IMG/VR virus record: IMGVR_UViG_3300030106_006091
Location: 3,319-67,318 of that record
Reading direction: 5' to 3' (one strand)
From: a virus
DNA length: 64,000 bases
Shown: piece by piece, positions 1-6,964 of the stretch
How positions within the stretch are numbered: the stretch's first letter is position 1
How the letters are laid out: each line of letters opens with the position of its first letter
Position numbers and translations under genes: made by a program
Notes under the pieces: generated by a model
What the model saw: only the letters and a program-made list of their open reading frames with translations
Told to the model about the DNA's origin: nothing
The model's database searches: none

Positions 1-873
1 CCCATACTTCTCGCAGATCTTAACGGCCATAGTTTGGCCAGGGTTACTGTCTTTATCAAAGTCGTTGTCATACAGGACAATCACTTCTTCGAAGCGCGCT
101 TGCGCCTCTTCGATGGTGCCTTGCCCTGGCACAAGCATTTCTGATTGTAAAGCAATGGATGGGTAGTCAAGCACCGCCAGGCACATGATATCCTTGAGAG
201 AGCTTGTGAGAACCAGAGTCTTACCACGTTCAGGTAGCTGCCTATATCCTTGCAGACATTCCATGCCCACGTTAGAACTCCATTTAAAATCTCTTTCAAG
301 CGGACGGTAAATCTTATAACCGCAGTCAAAACGGTAACGGTAACTGATACTATTGCACGAAAAACGTTGTTCATTGATCCAGTAGTGTGTAATGGGTTGA
401 ACGTCAAAGATACGCAATAATTTTTTACTTATGCCAAACTGCTTCCAGTAGGCTGCATCTCTGTAGTCCCAATCCCTTACTCTTACTTGTATCTCTGACC
501 GTTTCTTTTCTTTGAGTATTGGTTCTGCCACCTGTGGTACAAGCCCTTTAACACGTACACCAGTATGCAGGCCCAAACCAAAGCAGCTATCGATGTGTAT
601 AAGTGCTCCATAAAAATCTGTATTGTATTTGTATGCCACGTAATCTATGCAGTTGAACGAGTGGTCAGGGTAACCAAAGTCTTTGTAGCGTAAGCTCTGA
701 CCTATCAGGGCTATGCTGACTGTGGGTGACTTGTCCTCTCGTAGATCACTGCGGAACTTAGTGTTTAGTTCCTTGAAGTTCCTACAGAAGTATTTGAAGA
801 TCTGATACTCAGATACTTTACTCAGCAGGTTTTCTTTGCTCAGGTATTCACCGCTTCTACGTGCTTGGATCAT
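1..873 (-). CDS. DNA primase with TOPRIM domain (C-terminus cut by window edge)
   Basis: Reading leftwards from ATG at 873, an open frame of 291 codons runs off the window. The first 200 residues are not a clear zinc-finger domain. Around residues 219-245 there is a TOPRIM-like block (VLTSSLKDIMCL followed by PSIALQSE), and at 266-280 a second block, VLYDNDFDKDSNPG, carries the acidic DxD pair that binds metal. This layout is known from phage primases that make RNA primers on the lagging strand, usually beside a DnaB helicase, which is also encoded here. The first TOPRIM glutamate is not in its usual place; SSLKD occupies it, as I recall for crAss-like primases. The gene heads the visible minus-strand replication cluster. 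Function is inferred from motifs. Confidence 0.78.
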   Translation of the reverse strand, partial: MIQARRSGEYLSKENLLSKVSEYQIFKYFCRNFKELNTKFRSDLREDKSPTVSIALIGQSLRYKDFGYPDHSFNCIDYVAYKYNTDFYGALIHIDSCFGLGLHTGVRVKGLVPQVAEPILKEKKRSEIQVRVRDWDYRDAAYWKQFGISKKLLRIFDVQPITHYWINEQRFSCNSISYRYRFDCGYKIYRPLERDFKWSSNVGMECLQGYRQLPERGKTLVLTSSLKDIMCLAVLDYPSIALQSEMLVPGQGTIEEAQARFEEVIVLYDNDFDKDSNPGQTMAVKICEKYG

Positions 874-918
874 GGTAAGTATAGGGCCGGACTATAAAGA
901 TAGCCCAGCCCCTTTAAC

Positions 919-1695
919 TTACAACCAATCAGCAGACACGTCAGCTGCTGGTGATTCAGCAGTAGCAACTTCTTTGGGCTGATGGACACCAGGCTCGTAA
1001 CGCTTGAGCGTCAGATCGTCGGGGTCATAGTCAGCACGAAAGTCGCCATAGTCCTCGTTGAGCGCCTTGATAAACAAGTCGTCACGACGTGGCTTCTCAC
1101 GACCGAAGTGCTTGGTGTACACAGTCTGATACTTGTCATCCTTGACACCCATCAAGAGACGCAGACGGTTGTCCTTGAGTGCAGTCACATACTGCTTGAG
1201 CTCAGTTACATTACCGTTGGTCACAGCTGCGATGTCATCGATGGCACACTCACCATCACGACCGACGTTGGCCCACGCACGCATGAAGTCTATGAGCATC
1301 TCCTCACCCACATAGGAGCGACGGACACCCTCGTTCTTGAACCACTCGTACTGAGACGATGGGTTCTCTTTACCCCATGCAGTCTGACCGAACTTGTTGA
1401 TCCATTGGAACTTCCCAGTGCGAGACTCGGGACGCTCTTCAGGTTGAACAAGTATGTCAAAGCGTGTGGTGAACTCATGCTCTTTGTTGTGAACCCAGAA
1501 GGTCAACTTGTTGAGAACACGCTCACCCATCAACACACCATTGTAGTTCTGCTCGCTCTTGACATTGATGCCGAGTGCGTGCAGCTCACCCATGGTAGGA
1601 TTGACAGCGATGATGTTCACTGTAGCCACGCCACAGTATAGGGGTATGCCCCCACCTCCGACTTCAACGTCGGATGAATTAGATTGTATAGCCAT
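919..1695 (-). CDS. Possible single-stranded DNA-binding protein
   Basis: This 258-residue protein starts in a TAATG overlap with the gene upstream. It has a beta-rich first half (GGIPLYCGVATVNIIAVNP near residue 15) and a charged second half. It ends in a disordered, acidic Ala/Ser/Asp-rich tail closing with SADWL. A compact body with an acidic tail between primase and recombination ATPase fits a phage SSB, whose tail docks replication proteins, but I see no diagnostic OB-fold motif. It could instead be another replisome protein. It looks intact. Confidence 0.45.
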   Translation of the reverse strand: MAIQSNSSDVEVGGGGIPLYCGVATVNIIAVNPTMGELHALGINVKSEQNYNGVLMGERVLNKLTFWVHNKEHEFTTRFDILVQPEERPESRTGKFQWINKFGQTAWGKENPSSQYEWFKNEGVRRSYVGEEMLIDFMRAWANVGRDGECAIDDIAAVTNGNVTELKQYVTALKDNRLRLLMGVKDDKYQTVYTKHFGREKPRRDDLFIKALNEDYGDFRADYDPDDLTLKRYEPGVHQPKEVATAESPAADVSADWL

Positions 1696-2015
1696 TAGTC
1701 TTCGTTTTCGTCTGTGTTGTCAGTGTGTGGATCTGCTTCTGCGATGCCTTGCTGCAACGTCATCTGCGTAGGTGCAGTGTCGTCAACCAGCTGGATACGC
1801 ATCACTCTTTGTTTCTTTACACGGATACCCTTGAGCTTTGGGTGGGAGAAGATCTCCTTCGCCTCAGCGATAGTCATACCGTACTTCTTTCTGATCTCAT
1901 CACGGCTCATACCATCATCCTTGATGTGGCTGATCAATGAAGAGATGGTCAACACCTGTGGTGTTTCTTCTTGGGCTACCTCAGGGGCAGCATCTACTCT
2001 TGCGTCAAAAGACAT
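1695..2015 (-). CDS. Small protein with HTH-like segment
   Basis: About 106 residues if translation starts at the ATG at 2015 (MSFDARV); a longer frame from 2063 would intrude into the upstream gene. The middle, DDGMSRDEIRKKYGMTIAEA, looks like a helix-turn-helix, and the C-terminus is acidic (TDENED). Its stop overlaps the start of the SSB-like gene by one base, so the two are probably translated together. It may be a DNA-binding accessory of replication or recombination. Identity is unknown. Confidence 0.6.
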   Translation of the reverse strand: MSFDARVDAAPEVAQEETPQVLTISSLISHIKDDGMSRDEIRKKYGMTIAEAKEIFSHPKLKGIRVKKQRVMRIQLVDDTAPTQMTLQQGIAEADPHTDNTDENED

Positions 2016-2025
2016 GTCGTTGTGT

Positions 2026-2733
2026 TTAATCGATGAAAATTTTGCTCCAATCAAGCTCACCATCTAGTCCTCGTAGATGTTCACAGCGGGAGCCAGCTGT
2101 GTCGTCGTTAGTAGAATCAAAAGAGATTCTGGTTTGTCCCTCACCTCGGTATACATAGCCGATAGCGTCAGAGTTTGCACATGCAATCTCACGCAGCTTG
2201 CCAGTCAAGGATAGGTCATTGGCCTTGACTTCTTTGCCGTTCTTCGTGAGGTACTTGTCCTTCAAGTGACCAACGAAGATGACGTGGTCAGCCAGCTTGT
2301 TGAGGTTACGGAACCATTTTTGGAAAGACTGTCTCAAGTAGTTGTAGCCTGCACCGTTGGGCAGTGTCAGCACAGACAACCCCTTGTTGTCCTTGTCGAA
2401 GTTCTTACCCATGGGTGTGGCTTGATACATTTGCTTTGCATCTTGTTCGCACCACACCTCGAGCTGAGTAACAGTATCGATGGCAATGTACTTGTACGGC
2501 TTTCCTTCGCTTATAATCGCTTTACCCACGTGTGCCAACTCAGCGAGGTTGTTGACTTTGATCTTGAGTGCGTCCACCATATCTGACCCGTCCTCGAGGT
2601 CAATGATGAGACAGTTCTCAAGCTGTGAGAGAGCAGTGGTCTTGCCGATCTTCGGCGGACCATAGATAATCATGTTCTTAGGTGATTTGCGGGCAGCTTT
2701 AACCACCTGTTTGGGAAGTGTTAGTTCGCTCAT
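2026..2733 (-). CDS. RecA-like AAA ATPase, Sak4-type recombinase
   Basis: A P-loop ATPase of about 235 residues. Walker A (GPPKIGKTT) lies near residue 25, and a Walker B strand (YKYIAIDTVTQ) near 90. A later hydrophobic strand (HVIFVGHLKDKYLT) fits the third core strand of the RecA fold. Single-domain proteins like this are known in phages as Sak4 annealing or strand-exchange proteins, which act with an SSB during recombination-dependent replication; an SSB candidate lies two genes downstream. I chose the ATG at 2733 (MSELTLPK); a start at 2763 would overlap the helicase gene by 65 bases. A simple AAA helper ATPase is the alternative. Confidence 0.72.
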   Translation of the reverse strand: MSELTLPKQVVKAARKSPKNMIIYGPPKIGKTTALSQLENCLIIDLEDGSDMVDALKIKVNNLAELAHVGKAIISEGKPYKYIAIDTVTQLEVWCEQDAKQMYQATPMGKNFDKDNKGLSVLTLPNGAGYNYLRQSFQKWFRNLNKLADHVIFVGHLKDKYLTKNGKEVKANDLSLTGKLREIACANSDAIGYVYRGEGQTRISFDSTNDDTAGSRCEHLRGLDGELDWSKIFID

Positions 2734-3670
2734 TGATTGTAAATGTTGATAGATCTGTTTCAAAGGGTATCATACCGAGCAAACCATCACGGTTCTTCTC
2801 GATGTGTACTGCCATGAGACCCACAGGGTCTTCACCACAATACTTGTCAGTGATGCCATACAGGTCATACGGACGCTGCAACATCATTACGACGTGTGCG
2901 TCCTGACCGATGGAGTCACCACCAAATAGGTCAGTCAAGAGGGGCTGGTATTGTTGTTTGGCACGATACTCCTGCTCGATGTTACGGTTCAGCTGTGACA
3001 ATAGAATGTTTACGCAGGTCATACGAGCCTGCATCCACATGCATGCCTTTGACAGAACGTTCAGTCGTTGTAGTTCTGTCTCAGCGTTGCCGAGTACCAA
3101 TCGAGAGTGGTCAATTAGATTGACGATTGTTGCAGTAGGATAACGGTGGAACACCTGTTCGTTGATGTTCTTCACCTTCTCCATGTCCTGCGGGATAGAA
3201 CAGAAGTAAATGGGATAATTCTTGTACTTCTGTACTGCTTGTACATACAAGTTGTACTTGTCCTGTGTCAGCTTAGCTTCAACTGACAACAGCTCGAACG
3301 TCTGAAGCTTTGTGTCTTTCGAGCCAGCACGCAGTATCTGCTGCTCGCCCGGCATCTCAAAGCTCCAATAGAGTACAACTATTTCTTTGTCTGTGTTCCT
3401 GTCCAGCAGATCAAAGATCAGTTGGTTTGAGAACGCAGATTTACCTACACCAGGACGCCCAGCAATGACATACATCTTGCCGGGCTGTAGCCCGCCCATC
3501 AAGTTCTTGTTCAGCCTCGACCAGTTGGTGGGATACACCAACCTGTTACCACGTATGCCCTTCTGGACATCCATGATAGATCGTTCAACTGACTTCGAAA
3601 TGTGACGGAGCTGGGGTATGTCCGTTATCTCATAGTTTGCGCGTAATGCGTCGTTGGGAGGTTTGCTCAT
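2699..3670 (-). CDS. DnaB-type replicative helicase
   Basis: A 323-residue RecA-fold helicase. Walker A is GRPGVGKSAFSN at residues 71-82, followed by an IVVLYWSFEM strand, a Walker B-like LIDHSRLVL near 187, and the LLSQLNRNIE segment typical of DnaB motif 3. Family members form a hexamer that unwinds DNA 5' to 3' ahead of the polymerase. It is shorter than bacterial DnaB (about 450-500), and only a short stretch precedes the motor, so the N-terminal primase-binding domain is reduced or absent. Its start overlaps the 182-residue gene upstream by 41 bases. Confidence 0.88.
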   Translation of the reverse strand: MSKPPNDALRANYEITDIPQLRHISKSVERSIMDVQKGIRGNRLVYPTNWSRLNKNLMGGLQPGKMYVIAGRPGVGKSAFSNQLIFDLLDRNTDKEIVVLYWSFEMPGEQQILRAGSKDTKLQTFELLSVEAKLTQDKYNLYVQAVQKYKNYPIYFCSIPQDMEKVKNINEQVFHRYPTATIVNLIDHSRLVLGNAETELQRLNVLSKACMWMQARMTCVNILLSQLNRNIEQEYRAKQQYQPLLTDLFGGDSIGQDAHVVMMLQRPYDLYGITDKYCGEDPVGLMAVHIEKNRDGLLGMIPFETDLSTFTINERTNTSQTGG

Positions 3671-4178
3671 CTTCTACATCTTCATACTTCTCCCATGTGT
3701 AGTTATTCACCCATGTCTGTAGTTGCTGCATGTAGCCAAGAGTGTTGGTCGACTTGCGTAGCTCTAGCTCATTGATCAAACATTTGACAATGAACTTGTG
3801 CTTCTGCGTGTCAGTCCCAATAATCTTCTCGTACTTCAGCTTAGGCTTGGCGTTTGCTCTAGCGTTGGCATCCTTAGCCCTCAACACCCGCATATGCCCA
3901 TTGTTGTAGACCTTGAGAGGAAAGTGGGAGAGAAGCTCGGACCACATCTGATCAAATGAGCCATGGATCATATCCATGAATCCTTGTCGTACTGTGTGGT
4001 CTCGTAGCTCCTCCCCCAACTTAAGAAGGCCCTTGGTTTGCAAGGCTTCGGTGTCTGGATTAAGAGATAACTCTTCTAGACAATCATAACTTGTGGCATG
4101 CAAGAGGTACAAATATAAGAAATCATCAGCTGTTATCCCAAATTCTTTGAGAGTTTCTGTGTTGATCTCTACAATCAT
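3630..4178 (-). CDS. Unknown protein upstream of DnaB; possible helicase partner
   Basis: A 182-residue, mostly helical protein without Walker motifs. An acidic-to-neutral first half is followed by a basic KDANARANAKPKLKYEK stretch and an aromatic patch (WVNNYTWEKYEDV). The gene overlaps the DnaB gene by 41 bases, so the two are probably translated together. By position it might load or regulate the helicase, but that rests only on neighbourhood. No family recognised. Confidence 0.7.
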   Translation of the reverse strand: MIVEINTETLKEFGITADDFLYLYLLHATSYDCLEELSLNPDTEALQTKGLLKLGEELRDHTVRQGFMDMIHGSFDQMWSELLSHFPLKVYNNGHMRVLRAKDANARANAKPKLKYEKIIGTDTQKHKFIVKCLINELELRKSTNTLGYMQQLQTWVNNYTWEKYEDVEDEQTSQRRITRKL

Positions 4179-4183
4179 ACCAA

Positions 4184-4495
4184 TTATTTAAACACTGCTG
4201 TTACCTTGCGTCCTTGAATCTCCAGAGTGATGTTGTCTCTGCTGGTCAATAGCTCGATGAGGTAACCACGCACATCCATATCAGTATGAGTGTTTTGCTG
4301 ACGCTCTTTGCGCAGTTGATAGTAACGATTCTGGACTGAGCTCGTGCTCATCTTTGATCCAGTTTTTCTAAATATCTCCTGCCTCAGCTTGTTGGCTGCA
4401 GAAGTCTGAGAGTTGTTACCACGTCTCTCCATGCCCTCGTAGATCATTTTGTCGGTGGCATCTGTGTGCTTTATGTAAGCTCTTGTCTTTTTCAT
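4184..4495 (-). CDS. Small basic hypothetical protein
   Basis: A 103-residue basic protein with many Lys, Arg and Thr residues. The central segment SQTSAANKLRQEIFRKTGSK followed by SSVQNRYYQLRKERQ looks like two or three helices of a Myb/homeodomain-like DNA-binding unit. The C-terminus appears to form beta strands. Its start overlaps the end of the SF2 helicase gene by four bases. A nucleic-acid-binding role is plausible but unproven. Confidence 0.65.
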   Translation of the reverse strand: MKKTRAYIKHTDATDKMIYEGMERRGNNSQTSAANKLRQEIFRKTGSKMSTSSVQNRYYQLRKERQQNTHTDMDVRGYLIELLTSRDNITLEIQGRKVTAVFK

Positions 4496-5751
4496 TTCAA
4501 ATAGTATTCTAGGTCTTCACCTTTTTGAACATTAGTTATTGTTTTTGTGGCATCTTTTAGCCACTTCTCTTCCTGCGAATCGATCACGTACAGGATAAAG
4601 ATCTTACCGACCTTGTCTCCATCTTTACGAATGATACGCCCCATGCGTTGTATCAAAGGCAGGGACTTGCTGTCCAAGCCTACAATGATACCAACACCAA
4701 CGTCGGGGACGTCAGTGCCTTGGTTCAGAGCCTTGGTAGAGCACAGTATACGTGCCTCACCAGTTCTGAACTTGTCAATCAAGTTCTCTCGCTGCTTCTT
4801 TGTCTTGCCTGAGTGATAGCTATTACCACCCAGTCTTAGAGCTACAGCATCAGCGAACTTGTTTGTACCACCGAAGGTTAGAATCTTCTCGTTGTCATAG
4901 AACTCAGTGATGCGCTTTGCACTACCAAGTTTGACACTAGCTTCTTGGATAACCTTACGTCTACCACGCACAGCATTCATGTACTGTGCAGCTACACCCG
5001 GGTTACCCTTGATTGTACCAGCGAGAATACCACTGGCTTTGGTCCACGCATCGTGACCACCCAGTGCCATCTTCATCTTGATAAACATCTTCTGATGCTT
5101 GTCATACTGTTCCCTTTCTTCAGGGTCAAGCTCGAGTCCGACACACACAAGCTGATACTCTGCAACATACCCAGCCGTCACTGCCTCATCCAACGTGATC
5201 TTGTAGCATACGGGAGCTAGGTTGACCAGATGGGTTCGGTACTCAGGATTCTCGGGCACAGTTGCAGTCAGACACATCAGTCTGTCGTACGTATTCTTGT
5301 TGAAGAACTCACGGTACACAGGTGACAGACCAAGGTGTATCTCATCACACACGACTACATGATAGTGCTTGTCCTCCAGCTTGTGAGCTGACTGATAGCA
5401 CATGAAGTCAATGCGATCGAGATATGACTCAAATCCCCACTTGATAAACTCTTTGGGGAACTGATCTTGCAACTGCTGCGTGGGCACTAGGACGAGACAC
5501 CTTGCAGTATCATCCTCCAGTTCATCAAGACTATTACCAATAGCGAGAACGGCAACACGAGATTTCCCAAAGCCAGTAGCAGCAATAATGCTACCCTTAA
5601 ACCCTTTACGGGCCCAGCTGTTGAGTGCCTCTTTCTGTGCTCCATCTCTTGATACTACGTCGCCTTTGGTTCTCTGTTTGTTGATCTCTTTCATCATCCT
5701 ACGAGCTCGTCTTATCTCACTCGGGCTGACTTTCGCGTATTTCATCTTCAA
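4492..5751 (-). CDS. SF2 DNA helicase, UvsW-like
   Basis: A 419-residue two-domain helicase. Motif I is ATGFGKSRVA (residues 58-67), motif Ia is LVLVPTQQL, motif II is DEIH (136-139), and motif III is TAT (162-164). In the second domain, ILTFGG is followed by CSTKALNQGTDVPD and by motif VI, QRMGRIIRK (368-376). Relatives such as T4 UvsW remodel recombination and replication intermediates, for example R-loops and stalled forks. Its position among recombination and replication genes supports this. The start overlaps the next upstream gene by 35 bases. Confidence 0.88.
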   Translation of the reverse strand: MKMKYAKVSPSEIRRARRMMKEINKQRTKGDVVSRDGAQKEALNSWARKGFKGSIIAATGFGKSRVAVLAIGNSLDELEDDTARCLVLVPTQQLQDQFPKEFIKWGFESYLDRIDFMCYQSAHKLEDKHYHVVVCDEIHLGLSPVYREFFNKNTYDRLMCLTATVPENPEYRTHLVNLAPVCYKITLDEAVTAGYVAEYQLVCVGLELDPEEREQYDKHQKMFIKMKMALGGHDAWTKASGILAGTIKGNPGVAAQYMNAVRGRRKVIQEASVKLGSAKRITEFYDNEKILTFGGTNKFADAVALRLGGNSYHSGKTKKQRENLIDKFRTGEARILCSTKALNQGTDVPDVGVGIIVGLDSKSLPLIQRMGRIIRKDGDKVGKIFILYVIDSQEEKWLKDATKTITNVQKGEDLEYYLK

Positions 5752-5950
5752 TCTCTTCTGTCAGGAAGTCAATCACCTCTGGTGAGATGTTCTGTTCCTG
5801 TGTGATTTTGATCTCTTTGATGGAGACCTCGGGGTGAATGTGAGGAGTGTCATAGTCGCCCGACTGTCCTTCTATGACATCATACGTTACTATGACGTCC
5901 AATAGTCCGATGTCGGAGTCGATCTGTGTCTCCCAAAAATGCTCTTTCAT
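5717..5950 (-). CDS. Small acidic hypothetical protein
   Basis: A 77-residue acidic protein. The pattern of VIVTYDVIEGQ followed by HIHPEVSIKEIKI suggests a small beta sheet, then an acidic helical tail (FLTEEIEDEI). It overlaps genes on both sides in the minus-strand cluster, which supports it being real. No family recognised. Confidence 0.6.
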   Translation of the reverse strand: MKEHFWETQIDSDIGLLDVIVTYDVIEGQSGDYDTPHIHPEVSIKEIKITQEQNISPEVIDFLTEEIEDEIRESQPE

Positions 5951-6086
5951 TTTCTACTACTTTTACATTTACTCTTACAATTTGTCGTTTTAGTGCACTG
6001 AGATCTTTTCTCATGAGCTCCATCTCAGTTCGGAGCTTCTGGCACTCTGTTAAATCTGGAGTGCTGTCCTCGATATTCATAACCAT
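5880..6086 (-). CDS. Small coiled-coil hypothetical protein
   Basis: About 66-68 residues, starting at 6086 or more likely at 6080 (MNIEDST). Residues 15-48 form a heptad-like helix (LRTEMELMRKDLSALKRQIV). It overlaps both neighbours by about 60-70 bases, unusually much for this cluster, so the true start may lie further in or the gene may be marginal. Confidence 0.45.
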   Translation of the reverse strand: MVMNIEDSTPDLTECQKLRTEMELMRKDLSALKRQIVRVNVKVVENERAFLGDTDRLRHRTIGRHSNV

Positions 6087-6465
6087 TTCGTTTTAGTTGT
6101 TGTGTTGCTGTTATCCAGCATTTGACATATAAATCCTTGAACATTGGATCAACCTCCATCAGCTCATCGCAGCGTTGTACTGCGTTGGTGACTGTGGAGT
6201 GATCCCGTTTACCTGTGTATTCGCCAAGTTTTTTACAGGTATAACGGTACAGTCTTACTCTACACAAATGGTAGAATATTTTACGTGCGTCTGATAAAGC
6301 AGCGTGCTTTGGACGCCCTACAAATTCGTCGTAGTGCACGTTGCACTCACCACATACGGATCTAGCGATGATGTCAAGCTCCCCCGTATCGAAGCAAGAC
6401 TTGGCTCGTAGTATCCGTTGTGTGTTGTAATGCAAACCTGCATACATATAAGGTGACATTCTCAT
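6025..6465 (-). CDS. DnaA domain IV-like DNA-binding protein
   Basis: A 146-residue protein (start possibly at 6459) whose core matches the DnaA C-terminal DNA-binding domain. A basic helix pair (RPKHAALSDARKIFYHL) leads to LGEYTGKRDHSTVTNAVQRC at residues 80-99, the signature in which RDHSTV reads the DnaA box. The AAA+ domain of DnaA is absent, so the protein can bind but not hydrolyse ATP to melt DNA. It may mark the phage origin, recruit host DnaA or compete with it. It lies just downstream of two tRNA genes and next to the polymerase gene. Confidence 0.75.
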   Translation of the reverse strand: MRMSPYMYAGLHYNTQRILRAKSCFDTGELDIIARSVCGECNVHYDEFVGRPKHAALSDARKIFYHLCRVRLYRYTCKKLGEYTGKRDHSTVTNAVQRCDELMEVDPMFKDLYVKCWITATQQLKRNGYEYRGQHSRFNRVPEAPN

Positions 6466-6481
6466 GTTGTGAATCGATTTG

Positions 6482-6554
6482 TGCGCCCTGCTGGACTTGA
6501 ACCAGCGACCGATTGATTATGAGTCAATTGCTCTAACCACTGAGCTAAGGGCGC
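6482..6554 (-). tRNA. tRNA-Met (anticodon CAT)
   Basis: A 73-nt cloverleaf read on the minus strand. The acceptor pairs GCGCCCT with AGGGCGC, the D arm begins TAGCTCAGTGGTTAGAGC, the anticodon loop is CTCATAA, and the T arm contains GGTTCAAGTCC. CAT could also be an Ile tRNA needing lysidine. CCA is not encoded (the following bases read CAA). Confidence 0.93.
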
Positions 6555-6555
6555 G

Positions 6556-6585
6556 AAAAAGGGCCAGCGACGTTTCGCCGGCCCT
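6556..6585 (-). terminator. Intrinsic terminator between the two tRNA genes
   Basis: On the minus strand an 11-bp stem (AGGGCCGGCGA with TCGCTGGCCCT, one G-T pair) has an AACG loop and is followed by TTTTT. It ends transcripts coming through tRNA-Arg and separates them from tRNA-Met and the DnaA-like gene. Confidence 0.9.
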
Positions 6586-6628
6586 ACCTGAATTGAATGA
6601 AACACGTGTGGTTATCGCCTCACACGCG

Positions 6629-6702
6629 TACCTCGAGCGGGACTCGAACCCACAACCTACAGCTTAGAAGGCTGTTGCACTATCCAGTTGTGCTATCGAG
6701 GC
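6629..6702 (-). tRNA. tRNA-Arg (anticodon TCT)
   Basis: A 74-nt cloverleaf on the minus strand. The acceptor pairs GCCTCGA with TCGAGGT (outermost pair G-T), the anticodon loop is CTTCTAA within the stem ACAGC/GCTGT, and the T arm contains GGTTCGAGTCC. It reads AGA, a codon used heavily in the plus-strand virion genes. CCA is not encoded. Confidence 0.93.
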
Positions 6703-6709
6703 AATAGAC

Positions 6710-6964
6710 TCACTCAGTGAGCAGCTTGTCAATACTCTCTTCGAGAGCACCAACAGCGCTCATGATGAACAAGCTGAGACTGTTGTCTTGCATTTCCACA
6801 GACAACACCTTGTCCAGCTCATTCTGTAGCCCACTGATGTGATGCTTCAGCTTGTGCTTGAAACGTGTGTTGCCTTGTGTCTCATCCAATAACTCTTGTA
6901 ATAACATAGACGTCACGAATAGCTTGACCTCAAGCTGTCGTGTTGTCTTCTTTACTTCTCCCAT
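6710..6964 (-). CDS. Small helical hypothetical protein
   Basis: An 84-residue protein predicted to be all helix (LKHHISGLQNELDKVLSVEM, then an amphipathic tail ending DKLLTE). It starts 13 bases inside the end of the polymerase gene, so it may be made from the same transcript. It could be a polymerase accessory, but nothing in the sequence shows this. Confidence 0.65.
   Translation of the reverse strand: MGEVKKTTRQLEVKLFVTSMLLQELLDETQGNTRFKHKLKHHISGLQNELDKVLSVEMQDNSLSLFIMSAVGALEESIDKLLTE

Noticed and set aside
982-1641. 219-codon plus-strand frame opposite the SSB-like gene
   Set aside because: It mirrors the well-supported minus-strand gene, has no homologous feel and no start context.
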